64,000 nucleotides of DNA, taken from assembly GCF_003019815.1 (NCBI RefSeq), contig NZ_CP027773.1, forward strand, positions 2,987,001 to 3,051,000, written 5' to 3'. Position numbers and translations under genes: made by a program. Positions 8,901 through 16,200 of the stretch are shown here, piece after piece. Below the pieces are notes generated by a model. It did not search any database, was not told where the DNA came from, and saw only the letters and a list, made by a program, of their open reading frames with translations. This stretch comes from Variovorax sp. PMC12 (GTDB lineage Bacteria; Pseudomonadota; Gammaproteobacteria; Burkholderiales; Burkholderiaceae_C). The stretch's first letter is position 1. Each line of letters opens with the position of its first letter.

Positions 8901-10720
8901 TCGGCATCGCGCAGCGCGGCGATGTCGCCGAGCATCCTGCGCGCGCCGCCCAGCTCGTGCATGCGGAAATGCTGGCGCCGCCCCAGGTTCACGTCACCGC
9001 TCCATGCAACCGTGCCGGCGCGCCGCCCTTGCTGCAGGCCCTCGCTCGCCTTCAGCATGCGGTGATAGGCCACGTAGCCCGACAGGTAGTGCTCCACGTC
9101 GTCGATGCGCACCCGGAAGCTGTGGTGCTTGATGAAGAACGAGCCCGCGATGCGGTCGGGGTTGCGGAAGAACATCGCCAGCTCGGGCCAGAAGTGGCCG
9201 TTGGCGAGGTAGCGCGCGCGGTAGGCCAGCGCGCGGTCGAACTTGTCGCGGTCGAGTTCGGCCAGCAGCGGGCGCAGGGCCGGGTCGGCTTCGAGCCGCA
9301 GCACCATGTCGCGCGCGGCCATCATCAGCTCGAGCAGCGTGGGGAAGGTGGTGATGCGCTCGAGCACGAAGTCCAGGTAGCCCGCCACGTTGCGCAGGCC
9401 GAACTGGTAGTAGCGCGTCTCGGGCCGGTAGCGGGTGAGCTCGTTGACGCAGTAGCTCAGCCAGTGGTCGTGCGCGCGCCAGTGCTCGGCCGCGATGAAA
9501 TGCTCGAAGGCTTTCTCGACCACCGCGAGCCAGCGCGCGTCGCGCGTGAGGCCGTACAGCCGCATGAGGCCGAACGCGGCCTCGCCGTCGTAGTAGATGA
9601 CGCGAAACTTGTCCTTCACGTCGAGCGCGGGCGCATTCAGCACGTGCACGAAGCTGCCGGTCTCCGCGTCCTGCATGTGGCGGATGCCGAGCGCGAGCTG
9701 CTCCAGCAGCGGCAGGAACTGCCTGTCGCCCGTGAGCTCCGTGTACTTGACCAGCGCGAGCAGGCACACGGCGCTGCCGCCGAGCTTGATCTCGTTGCCG
9801 ATGTCCAGCAGGTAGGCGGCGCGCGTGCCGTCGGGGAGCACAGCCGGGCGGATCAGCGTGCCCGTGAGGAAGCCGATCGAGCGGTCGATGGACGCTTTCA
9901 GCATGTCGTCGCGCGTGAGCTCCCAGGCCTCGAGCATGGCGTAGGTCGAGCTTGCGTGGCGCAGCGTGTTGTAGGTGGGAATGAGGCGGTCGAAGCAGGG
10001 AAACCAGCCGTAGTCGAACTCGCCCGTGGGCTTGACCTGGGCGGCGAGGTAGGTGCTGGCGTCTTCGATGAGCGTGCGGATCTGCGGCGCGTTCCAGTCG
10101 GTGAGGGTGCGAAAGCCCGCCGCCTGCCCTTCGGCGGTGATGGGCCATGCGCCCTTGGCGTCGACGTACACGGCGCGGGTGGTGAAGCACCAGACGGGCG
10201 CTTCGTCGTCCGCCGGAAAGTCGATCTCGCGGCCGAAGCGGCGTTTGCTGAGCAGGTGCAGGTTGCCGGGGTTGGGCTCGGCATGGTCGACGTCGCCGTT
10301 GTAGAGCACCGCGCCGCCGTGCATTTCCTGCGCGAGCAGGGCAATCTCGAAGCGTGCGTCGAAGGCGATGCCTTCGTTGAAGTAGTTGCGCTTGGTTTGC
10401 GCCAACTTCGCCTTGAGCTCGCGCCAGCGCATGGGGGCGACTTTGTCGACGACTTCGGCGCGCAGGCGTTGCGGCGGGTTTTCGCCGCGGGCGGCCTGCA
10501 CTGCGATGGCTTCGGCGGCGGCTTGCCATGCGGCCTCGACGTCGGCGCCACGGCCGGATGCCACGCGGGCGCGGCTGCTGCCTTCGCCGGTGGCGAAGAA
10601 CACGACGCATCCGGCCTCCGGGGTGGCGGGGTTCGCTACGGGCAGCATGCCCGCCGGGTCCGCCAGGGCTTGCCTGGCTCGGTTCAACAGATCGGCGAGG
10701 GGATTCGGATCGATGTTCAT
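5957..10720 (-). CDS. Giant fusion: alpha/alpha-toroid-like region, CapA phosphoesterase-like domain, MurF-like ligase
   Basis: A 1587-residue protein with three recognisable parts. Residues about 230-500 are helical, with YNTLRHASSTYAM, GGSAVCLLALVKYTELTGD and IYYDGEAAFGLMRLYGLT resembling alpha/alpha-toroid glycosidase or epimerase folds. Residues about 570-860 are a CapA (poly-gamma-glutamate synthesis) domain: GDVNLGR (Asp576), IVNLECV, ANNHSGDYG (His659), VAVHWGAN and SAHVLQGIEVY. Residues about 1100-1587 are a MurF-like ATP-dependent ligase: N-terminal GGRWLVEP, P-loop GVTGTVGKSST (Lys1233), NYNSRVGVP, EMAQSG, STLELTAEYKSRIF. A probable beta-rich linker spans 930-1080. No signal peptide or membrane segment is seen. 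The ATG at 10720 is chosen over an upstream non-ATG start at 10801. It probably makes or edits an amide-linked polymer, but the product is unknown. Confidence 0.8.
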   Translation of the reverse strand: MNIDPNPLADLLNRARQALADPAGMLPVANPATPEAGCVVFFATGEGSSRARVASGRGADVEAAWQAAAEAIAVQAARGENPPQRLRAEVVDKVAPMRWRELKAKLAQTKRNYFNEGIAFDARFEIALLAQEMHGGAVLYNGDVDHAEPNPGNLHLLSKRRFGREIDFPADDEAPVWCFTTRAVYVDAKGAWPITAEGQAAGFRTLTDWNAPQIRTLIEDASTYLAAQVKPTGEFDYGWFPCFDRLIPTYNTLRHASSTYAMLEAWELTRDDMLKASIDRSIGFLTGTLIRPAVLPDGTRAAYLLDIGNEIKLGGSAVCLLALVKYTELTGDRQFLPLLEQLALGIRHMQDAETGSFVHVLNAPALDVKDKFRVIYYDGEAAFGLMRLYGLTRDARWLAVVEKAFEHFIAAEHWRAHDHWLSYCVNELTRYRPETRYYQFGLRNVAGYLDFVLERITTFPTLLELMMAARDMVLRLEADPALRPLLAELDRDKFDRALAYRARYLANGHFWPELAMFFRNPDRIAGSFFIKHHSFRVRIDDVEHYLSGYVAYHRMLKASEGLQQGRRAGTVAWSGDVNLGRRQHFRMHELGGARRMLGDIAALRDADLRIVNLECVVATTGEQGVDKGEAGPYYYRARPEMLAVLTEAGIGMVATANNHSGDYGAEALLEQRAHLDAAGIAHAGTGRTLEAALRPAFRSAGGVRVALFSLDATQPRFAATAERAGAAWLPLDDPAAWTAELAPRIEAARRESDVVLVAVHWGANLETEPSAAEIAVGHAIVDAGADAVLGTSAHVLQGIEVYRGRPILHDAGDLLFDSVRNDLGDSGVFTLALGLHGVEAVVFTPVGVGYGFSRQLAGAEAEALGARFAAQCRALGTELAVARDGRCTLRLSPPQRPVFQADPAAAEAPPSRPARPAPVVGPVRAPRPEWLVDAVPFDAHIKPLQFGPLRLLGLRIAPRQIAGRRMLWVESFWCADEPVAADLRLQFRALPMRSRTMPPWGEGMDHDPCDWMWPTSRWEPGRIYRDRYGLRPPRAGLLESDVLQIEVRLRGSLPGLPPEISSARRLPVWCGLRVPELPVPLPERPAPVLAADRLGEGNEPAPVWTAAQLQQVTGGRWLVEPPPGWFVNSVVRGPTHMSMLPAPSLFVASDYRTLAVHESYSKPRTDNWDRHLELPRLQHALAGAVVAHEVEGLDAAFPLLKVDDPIAAMLALGAAARARYKGLLVGVTGTVGKSSTIAMLRDLLPERARVHTTIDNYNSRVGVPAMLANLAADADVCILEMAQSGLWMERGPISLVARPHVAVITEIGLSQTRQASTLELTAEYKSRIFLGLEPGGVAIVPDHIACLQQVVQAAARTAGAIWVVGPGPDANIRIIDTQPEPGGGCRVRIAMAGRTVAYSFPLHSAGLVRNSALAFAALVAMGFDAEAACARMPHVRLPASVMQVHPLRTQAGVQATLIDDSWNAEVLSMRNAMEFVRGFQHAAQGPVVRKIGVLGRIINLDKDAEAMHRSLAAPLLQSGIAHVVTHGDEMRWLREEVPAELLGPHFDDAAQLAGYLGAFLRDGDLVLVKGDRIGSDFGEVPVLLRKL

Positions 10721-10870
10721 GCAGCGGCGAATGATGACAGGGCGTCGCGCGGCTTGCCATCCCGTCAATCCATGGGATTGGTCTTGTCGACGGCCAATCA
10801 ATAGCTGACGCTCACAGGAAGCGTGGCTTGCCCAAGACCACCGCGAGGACGAGCCGACGAGCGGGACCGG

Positions 10871-12070
10871 TCAACGCGAGCGAAACACGATCTCTTGCAT
10901 CCTCCGGAGCTTTGGCGTCACCGCGGGCACGGTGAGCATGGTGCTCGCAACTGCCATGACGAGAAGCGCTGTAAAGGTCTCGTTGGTGATGATCGCCTTG
11001 TCCAGCAGGACGTTGGCGAAGATGATCATGATGAGGGCTTTGGTCTGGAGCAGCCAACCGATCAGAGAGCCCTCGCCCGGCTGCCATTTCAACAGCCGGC
11101 CGGCCATGCCGAGTCCGATGAGCTTGCCGGCCACCGAGGCCACCAGCAGTACCGCCGCAACCAGGAAGACCGCCGTGCCGCCCACCTGCCAGTTGGTGCG
11201 CAGGCCGGTGCTCAGGAAAAAGACCGGCATCACCACCAACAGGACGTTGTGGCGCAGCCAGTCCATTTGCTCCTGATCGAACCACTCCCCATCCATCACC
11301 GCGCCGGCAATGAATGCGCCGACCATGTAGTGCAGGCCGCACCAGTCGGCGCCCAGACCGCAGGCCGCAAGCCAGATAAGACCCGCATACCACCGGTCGC
11401 GCTCGGGCACGCGCACCATCAGCCAGCGAAACGCGGCCGCGGAGACTGCGAAGACCACGAGGAAGCCAGCCTGCTTGCCCACCCGCTCCCAGTCCATGAG
11501 AATCAGCGCCAGCACACCCCAGATGGCGATGTCGTCCAGGCTCGCGTAGCGCAGGATGCGCTGGCCGATTGGTTGGCGAAGAATCTGCAGCTTCTCCATC
11601 AGCAGAATCAGGATCGGCAACGCGGTCACGGCGCACGACATGCCGATGCCCAGCACGAACTGCCAATGCGTCGCCTTCGCCCCTATCCAGCCTGGATAGG
11701 AAAGCAGCGCCAGTGCCGCCGCCGCGCCAAAGACAAGAGGCACGCCAAGCGCAAGGCCAGCCGTGATCCCGCTCTCGCGACGATGCTCCCAAGCCTTGCG
11801 CAGATCCAGCTCGATGCCTGCGATCCAGACGAACATCATCACGGCCCACTGCGCGACTCCATTGAGCGACTGGATCACCGGCCCGTTGAAGACGAACTTG
11901 TAGTAGTCGGGGAACATCGCCCCCAGCACGCCCGGGCCAAGCACGATGCCCGTGATGATCTGCACCACGACAAGCGGCGCGAAATAATCGGTTCGACCAA
12001 GACGCCACACCAGATATGGGAGCGAAAAGATGATCAGCATCGCGATCAGGAAAATCTCAGAAGTGCTCAC
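10871..12070 (-). CDS. CPA2-type cation/proton antiporter
   Basis: A 399-residue polytopic membrane protein with about 11-13 hydrophobic segments (for example FLIAMLIIFSLPYLVW, WAVMMFVWIAGIEL, LVVMPVFFLSTGL). The middle matches the Na+/H+ exchanger domain of the CPA2/KefB type: SCAVTALPILILLMEKL, YASLDDIAIWGVLAL and VGAFIAGAVMDGEWF. The SLDD acidic pair is the likely ion-binding site. There is no C-terminal TrkA/RCK domain. GTG at 12070 with GGCGG upstream is preferred over the longer frame to 12223, whose extra residues are unlike a membrane protein. The substrate ion cannot be told. Confidence 0.87.
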   Translation of the reverse strand: MSTSEIFLIAMLIIFSLPYLVWRLGRTDYFAPLVVVQIITGIVLGPGVLGAMFPDYYKFVFNGPVIQSLNGVAQWAVMMFVWIAGIELDLRKAWEHRRESGITAGLALGVPLVFGAAAALALLSYPGWIGAKATHWQFVLGIGMSCAVTALPILILLMEKLQILRQPIGQRILRYASLDDIAIWGVLALILMDWERVGKQAGFLVVFAVSAAAFRWLMVRVPERDRWYAGLIWLAACGLGADWCGLHYMVGAFIAGAVMDGEWFDQEQMDWLRHNVLLVVMPVFFLSTGLRTNWQVGGTAVFLVAAVLLVASVAGKLIGLGMAGRLLKWQPGEGSLIGWLLQTKALIMIIFANVLLDKAIITNETFTALLVMAVASTMLTVPAVTPKLRRMQEIVFRSR

Positions 12071-12123
12071 TTGACCGCCGTCAGCCTGAAGTTGAATCGC
12101 GGCGAGTCTGCCATACGCCGAGC

Positions 12124-12141
12124 GGCCCCGAAGGGGCTTTT
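12124..12141 (+). terminator. Possible plus-strand intrinsic terminator with no gene before it
   Basis: GCCCC (12125-12129), loop GAA, GGGGC (12133-12137) and TTTT form a short intrinsic-terminator shape. Read on the plus strand it follows no gene, because the antiporter lies on the other strand. It may be left from a lost gene or may insulate the small-gene island. The stem is only five pairs. Confidence 0.35.
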
Positions 12142-12155
12142 GCGATGGCTGACAC

Positions 12156-12180
12156 AGGCTACAGTCGGCCAAGTCCGGAC
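12156..12180 (+). repeat. Island repeat motif, copy 1
   Basis: CTACAGTCGGCCA followed by AGTCCGGAC. It shares CTACAGTCGGCCA exactly with copy 3 at 13276-13288 and the GGCCA...CCGG core with copies 2 and 3. It lies about 80 bp before the first island gene. Confidence 0.5.
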
Positions 12181-12262
12181 TCTCATCACGGCGACCTGGT
12201 CTCCGATCACGGCGAGCTGGCAAACGACACGACGGCTACAAAAGCATGCGTACCGAATTCCG

Positions 12263-12994
12263 ATGAAATTCAATGATCTTGCTCGCAAGGCCGCCAAGGG
12301 CCCCGGACCGCTGTCCTATGGTGGCTCGGTTCATCCAGAAGATTTGATTCGGTTTTCTCTGGCGTATGGCACTGACGGCGCCGATGAGATTGAGCGGCTG
12401 TCCAAGCAGCACGAATGGCACGAAGACGGTCTGCTTGAGGACGGCTCGAGGGTGGCGCCGCTCGCGCGCTGGGCCGTGGCCTGCGTCGCGTACGGCCGCG
12501 GCGGCGTTGCGTCGCTGCAGCACTTGCTGAACGATCGGACGCTCGCGACGTTTGCCATTGCGGTTCTTGAGCAAGTTCGCACCGCGTCTTGCGTCACGGC
12601 TCTGTTGGACTACTGCATGTCGACCACTGCGCTTTCAGACGAGCCAAGCGATCCATTCTGGCAAGCGCTCGGCGCGCTGAATACGTTGACGAGTTTCGAC
12701 GACGGTCTGGTACTGCCGCAAGATCAGCAGGAGAAGTTGAGAGACCTGGTGATCGAGACATTCGCCAGTGCCACCACATCACATCAGCAGACACTTTGCC
12801 TATGTGCCTTGAGAGGGGCTCCAATAGAGGGAGCGCTGGAGTGGGCAGAGGCGCAGACGGTGACCGATCCGACCGTGAGGCGCGCAAAAGCCGCCGCGTT
12901 GAAGTCGCTCCGACGCCGTCTTTCCGGCGCCTACAAGCCACCCAGTGCCGAGCAGAAACGTCAGATCCGCAGGCAGCGAGCCCTCGATGTCTAG
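12263..12994 (+). CDS. Hypothetical helical protein
   Basis: A 243-residue protein I do not recognise. It is rich in leucine and alanine and is predicted by eye to be mostly helical with HEAT-like pairs (LARWAVACVAYG, LATFAIAVLEQV, LWQALGAL-like segments), ending in a basic tail (KSLRRRL, EQKRQIRRQR). No signal peptide or membrane segment is seen. ATG 12263 is the first sensible start within a much longer open frame; the Shine-Dalgarno is poor. Codon use and GC are lower than in flanking genes. Helical-repeat proteins of this kind sometimes act as immunity proteins, but nothing here proves that. Confidence 0.6.
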   Translation: MKFNDLARKAAKGPGPLSYGGSVHPEDLIRFSLAYGTDGADEIERLSKQHEWHEDGLLEDGSRVAPLARWAVACVAYGRGGVASLQHLLNDRTLATFAIAVLEQVRTASCVTALLDYCMSTTALSDEPSDPFWQALGALNTLTSFDDGLVLPQDQQEKLRDLVIETFASATTSHQQTLCLCALRGAPIEGALEWAEAQTVTDPTVRRAKAAALKSLRRRLSGAYKPPSAEQKRQIRRQRALDV

Positions 12995-12997
12995 AGT

Positions 12998-13022
12998 GCT
13001 TCCGGCCACAACCGGACCTTCG
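12998..13022 (+). repeat. Island repeat motif, copy 2
   Basis: TTCCGGCCACAACCGGACCT then TCG. It shares the GGCCA-N-AACCGG-N-C-N-TTCG pattern with copy 3. TCCGG (13001-13005) and CCGGA (13012-13016) can pair. It starts within a few bases of the stop of the 12263 gene and ends three bases before the next start codon. Confidence 0.5.
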
Positions 13023-13024
13023 CC

Positions 13025-13224
13025 ATGAAGCCAGAAAATTGCCCAGTACCTGCAACAGTGGACTATGTCAAAGTAGGTCGTGAGTCGCACGAGCTGGCGA
13101 TTCGCCACGGACGAGATGCACACAGGTATGCGCTGCGCCTGTCTGAGAAAGCCAAGGACGCTGGCGATGCGGGGCAGCCGCATTCTGGTACGCGGTCAAC
13201 CGGGCGCTAGAGCCGAGGACATAG
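13025..13224 (+). pseudogene. Small hypothetical gene, probably frameshifted
   Basis: The open frame 13025-13210 starts MKPENCPVPATVDYVKVGRE and reads smoothly through HRYALRLSEKAKDAGDAG, then becomes unprotein-like (QPHSGTRSTGR). One missing base in the G run near 13169-13172 would restore AAFWYAVNRALEPRT, stopping at 13222-13224, a far more natural helical ending. I read this as a gene of about 66 codons with a single-base deletion, either a real mutation or a sequencing error. The function is unknown. Confidence 0.5.
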
Positions 13225-13270
13225 CGAGTCACTTGTAAGGCCTGCTTTGAGCCTTCGCGACGGCAGAGCG

Positions 13271-13302
13271 ACCGGCTACAGTCGGCCAGAACCGGCCGTT
13301 CG
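13271..13302 (+). repeat. Island repeat motif, copy 3
   Basis: CGGCTACAGTCGGCCAGAAC continuing CGGCCGTTCG. It is the fullest copy and joins features of copy 1 (CTACAGTCGGCCA) and copies 2 and 4 (AACCGG then TTCG). It lies 34 bases before the start codon of the next gene. Confidence 0.5.
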
Positions 13303-13335
13303 ATGACTGCTCAGAATTTTCACGGAGAAGGGACT

Positions 13336-13674
13336 ATGTGGCAGCGTGGCGATGTCGCTGAAGGTCAGGACTATCAGCTGGTGTTGGTCCAACGGCGCGA
13401 CGGTACTCGCACATACGTGCTGTGTGAAGTCGGCCAATGCGAGGGCGTCGAGGAGCGAGTGTTCGTCACAGCCGTCGTACCCCGGGAGCTTTTAGTGAAA
13501 GTTGACCTCTTCGGCATCGCCAAGGCAGTGAAATTGGCAGACGGCTCCTCCTTCGGCGTCGAGGCCCATGGCGTGTGGTTGACACCAGAGGAGTGCGCCG
13601 CTTTTGAACGCCACGTGACTTGGTACGAAATGCCTTGGCTGAACGGGTTGGCTCCTGTTCTCCCCCCAAAATAG
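13336..13674 (+). CDS. Hypothetical protein
   Basis: A 112-residue protein that I do not recognise, beginning MWQRGDVAEGQDYQLVLVQR. It looks beta-rich, with short strands such as QLVLVQR, RTYVLCEVG and ERVFVTAVVPRELLVK, then an acidic ECAAFERHVTWYEMPW segment. ATG 13336 is preferred because GGAGAAGG lies five bases upstream; ATG 13303 sits on the edge of the repeat motif. It has no signal peptide or membrane segment. As a compact acidic orphan in the island it could be an immunity protein or a cargo gene; neither can be shown. Confidence 0.6.
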   Translation: MWQRGDVAEGQDYQLVLVQRRDGTRTYVLCEVGQCEGVEERVFVTAVVPRELLVKVDLFGIAKAVKLADGSSFGVEAHGVWLTPEECAAFERHVTWYEMPWLNGLAPVLPPK

Positions 13675-13696
13675 GCGGTGACTCGCGACAGCCGTA

Positions 13697-13711
13697 CATG
13701 GCCAGAAGCAG
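13697..13711 (+). repeat. Degenerate island repeat motif
   Basis: CATGGCCAGAAGCAG keeps the GGCCAGAA core of copy 3 but has lost the CCGG arm. It is the only trace of the motif in the 53-bp gap before the 13728 gene. Confidence 0.25.
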
Positions 13712-13727
13712 AGGTTGAGGAAACGGA

Positions 13728-14084
13728 ATGATTGAATTGCAAGTGCGCGACGAGTTGCTCCAGGCGGAGCATGTTCTCGATACGAAGTTTTCTTTCGATC
13801 AGGCTGAGCCGTTCTACCGCCGCTGCCTTGCGCACATCGAATCTGCACCACAAGACCGCGAGGCCATTGAGCAGCTGCTGATCCGTCTGTTCCGCGACCG
13901 GCAGATCAGCAGCGAGCCGTTGGCATACCTCATGCACGTCCTCCGCTGGGAAGGTGTGCGCCATGCAATCGAGGCAGACTTGCGAAGCCAAGCTTCGCCC
14001 ATCATCACTGGTGTCGAGCACGGGAAGGTGCTGGATGGCTTCGATACGGAATGGGGCAACAAGGTTTTCTACCGATTCTCGTGA
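13728..14084 (+). CDS. Hypothetical helical protein
   Basis: A 118-residue soluble protein, unrecognised. It starts MIELQVRDELLQAEHVLD after GAGGTTGAGG-type purine sequence about ten bases upstream. The middle is strongly helical and acidic (AEPFYRRCLAHIESAPQDREAIEQLLIRLFRDRQ), then SSEPLAYLMHVLRW, and the end is less regular (ITGVEHGKVLDGFDTEW). It is the last gene of the small-gene island and has the same orientation as the others. Confidence 0.6.
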   Translation: MIELQVRDELLQAEHVLDTKFSFDQAEPFYRRCLAHIESAPQDREAIEQLLIRLFRDRQISSEPLAYLMHVLRWEGVRHAIEADLRSQASPIITGVEHGKVLDGFDTEWGNKVFYRFS

Positions 14085-14163
14085 CGGCCTATGCTCGGCA
14101 CTAAGAGTCACATGACCGTTCTAGGCATCTAGCTGTCTCGCCCCTGTGGCAGGATCCGGCGGC

Positions 14164-14182
14164 GGATTCAACCGGTCATTCG
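14164..14182 (+). repeat. Island repeat motif, copy 4
   Basis: GGATTCAACCGGTCATTCG matches the right half (AACCGG-N-C-N-TTCG) of copies 2 and 3. It follows the last island gene and closes the array. Confidence 0.4.
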
Positions 14183-14271
14183 TTGGCATCGTTTGATTTG
14201 CGATCCAAAACGGACCGACTTACCGCCTCACTGTTCGCCGCTTTAGATCCTGAAACCTGAAAGCACGTCTA

Positions 14272-15138
14272 CTAAGACTGTCCCTCGCGCGGGATGCCTG
14301 TGACGGTGACAGGATACGGAGCGCGCGTGGCCCGCTTGAAGATCGACGGCGAGATGCCGGTGTGTTCCTTGAAGAAGCGCGAGAAATTGCCCGGCGCCGA
14401 GAAGCCCAGGTCGAGCGCGACGTCGGTCAACTCGCCGCCTTCGCTGACGCGGCGCATGGCTTCCTCGACGCGCACGCCGCTCCAGAACACCTGCGGCGTC
14501 GTGTGCAACTGATCGCGGAACAGCGCGAAGAAATGCGCGCGCGACAGCCCGACCTTTGCGGCGATCTCGTCGATGCTCGTTTTCTCGGAGACATGCGTGC
14601 GCATGTGAGCGATGGCGGCGCGCAGGCGATGGTCCAGCGTCACGCCGATGCCCCCGGGCACCGGAGCGGCATCCGCGCCCGTCGTGGATGCCGCGATGGC
14701 GGCCTCCAGTAAGCGCTCCACCTCCTTGTCCACCTGCTCGCGCCCTGCACCGGCGGAGATCATCAGGTCCAGCACCCGCCAGCATGAGCGCCGCAACGCG
14801 TCGCTGATGAGAACTCGCGGAGACGGGAACCGAAAGCTCCGATCCTTTGCCTGGCTGAGGTCGTCGAGCCAGTCCTTTTTGATCATGAAGACGATGAAGA
14901 GGCTTGATCCGCTGTCTTCCAGCCGCACCATGTCATGCGCCTCGAAAGCGTTCACACCCAAAGCCACGCCTTCGCCGTAAGGCACGACCTCAGAGCCCAC
15001 ATGGGCACAGGCGCGCGCACCGCCCAGCCATAGGGCGAGCTGTGTTTCCGAATGAGCATGCGACACCAGGTTGGCGCTCGCCTCCAGGACGATTGCCGTG
15101 CCGAACGCGCCTTCATGGAGTGCATAGGCTTCCTGCAT
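14272..15138 (-). CDS. AraC-family transcriptional regulator
   Basis: A 288-residue AraC/XylS regulator. An N-terminal cupin-like sensing part (SHAHSETQLALWLGG, HVGSEVVPYGEGVALGVN) is followed at about residues 185-280 by two helix-turn-helices: SIDEIAAKVGLSRAHFFALFR and LTDVALDLGFSAPGNFSRFF, then GISPSIFKR. ATG 15138 is chosen because GAGAG lies just upstream and the length is typical; the open frame runs on to 15315. It is divergent from the FAH/hydrolase/amidohydrolase operon and probably activates it in response to that substrate. Confidence 0.85.
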   Translation of the reverse strand: MQEAYALHEGAFGTAIVLEASANLVSHAHSETQLALWLGGARACAHVGSEVVPYGEGVALGVNAFEAHDMVRLEDSGSSLFIVFMIKKDWLDDLSQAKDRSFRFPSPRVLISDALRRSCWRVLDLMISAGAGREQVDKEVERLLEAAIAASTTGADAAPVPGGIGVTLDHRLRAAIAHMRTHVSEKTSIDEIAAKVGLSRAHFFALFRDQLHTTPQVFWSGVRVEEAMRRVSEGGELTDVALDLGFSAPGNFSRFFKEHTGISPSIFKRATRAPYPVTVTGIPREGQS

Positions 15139-15320
15139 CTGTCTCTCATCGAAGTCGTTTGCGGCGATTGTTCCCTCGCACGCATCGGGCCAACACAGCG
15201 CCCCGGGTAAGTCCTTAGAACGACACCAGACGATTCGATACGTCGCCGGATCGGTCGATAAGCGCTCCTGGGCCACAATTTTTAAAGTCGGCGCATCGCA
15301 AAAACACAGGAGCAAACCTC

Positions 15321-16190
15321 ATGCGAATCGCCACTTTCACGAGCGAGGGACACCGCAAGGTCGGCCTCGTTTCCGCCGACGGCACGACCGTCACCCCGCT
15401 GAAGCTCACACAGGCCCAGGCGGACACCGGCGTGCTGACGCTGATCGAAACCCTGGCCGAGGGCGGCCCGCTTCCGGAGCCAGCCGGTCCCGCAGTCAAC
15501 CTGGGCGACGTGGTGCTTGATGCGCCGCTGCCCAAGCCGCGACGCAACCTCTGGTGCGTGGGGCGCAACTACCATGCGCACGCCAAAGAACTGTCTGCTT
15601 CGGTGTTCAAGGACAACGCGACCAGGACCGACGAATGGCCCATCGTCTTCACCAAGGTGCCCGAGTGCGTCGTCGGCCCGCACGACGACGTGCTCGTGCC
15701 TTCCGAGGTGTCGACGCAGATCGACTACGAAGCCGAACTGGCCGTCGTCATCGGCAAGGGCGGCAAGAACATCACGCGCGCAGCTGCGATGACGCACGTT
15801 TTCGGCTACACAGTCGTCAACGACGTGACCGCGCGCGATGTGCAGATGCGCCACGGGCAGTGGGACATGGGAAAGTCCTTCGACACCTTCTGCCCTATGG
15901 GCCCATGGATCGTCACGGCCGACGAGTTCGACGGCACGAAGACGCGGGTGCGCTGCTGGGTCAACGGCGAGCTGCGCCAGGACGGGCCGACCGAGAACAT
16001 GATCTTCGACATCCCGACGCTGATCGAGACCATCTCGCGCGGCATCACGCTCTACCCCGGTGACGTGATCGCGACCGGCACACCGGCAGGCGTGGGCATG
16101 GGCATGAGCCCGCCGCGCTACCTGCGTGCAGGTGACGTGGTGCGAGTCGAGATCGGCCGGCTCGGCGCCATCGAAAACAAGTTCGTCTGA
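15321..16190 (+). CDS. Fumarylacetoacetate hydrolase (FAH) family protein
   Basis: A 289-residue FAH-fold enzyme. An N-terminal cap of about 70 residues precedes the core: RRNLWCVGRNYHAHAKEL, metal ligands in DYEAELAVVIG (Glu-x-Glu) and VVNDVTARDVQ, MGKSFDTFCPMGPWIV, and GDVIATGTPAGVGMG. Relatives cleave C-C bonds in acylpyruvates or decarboxylate or isomerise ring-cleavage products of aromatics. It is the first gene of a three-gene operon, with an 11-bp gap to the alpha/beta hydrolase. The substrate is unknown. Confidence 0.87.
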   Translation: MRIATFTSEGHRKVGLVSADGTTVTPLKLTQAQADTGVLTLIETLAEGGPLPEPAGPAVNLGDVVLDAPLPKPRRNLWCVGRNYHAHAKELSASVFKDNATRTDEWPIVFTKVPECVVGPHDDVLVPSEVSTQIDYEAELAVVIGKGGKNITRAAAMTHVFGYTVVNDVTARDVQMRHGQWDMGKSFDTFCPMGPWIVTADEFDGTKTRVRCWVNGELRQDGPTENMIFDIPTLIETISRGITLYPGDVIATGTPAGVGMGMSPPRYLRAGDVVRVEIGRLGAIENKFV

Positions 16191-16200
16191 AAGGCTGCGC

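Noticed and set aside
10823..12262. Upstream extension of the first island gene through the antiporter
   Set aside because: It is the complement of the membrane protein gene, with Arg- and His-rich sequence that is not protein-like.
12120..14190. Integron attC array
   Set aside because: The motifs are palindromic but I could not find paired RYYYAAC/GTTRRRY ends or an integrase, so I kept only the descriptive term repeat motif.
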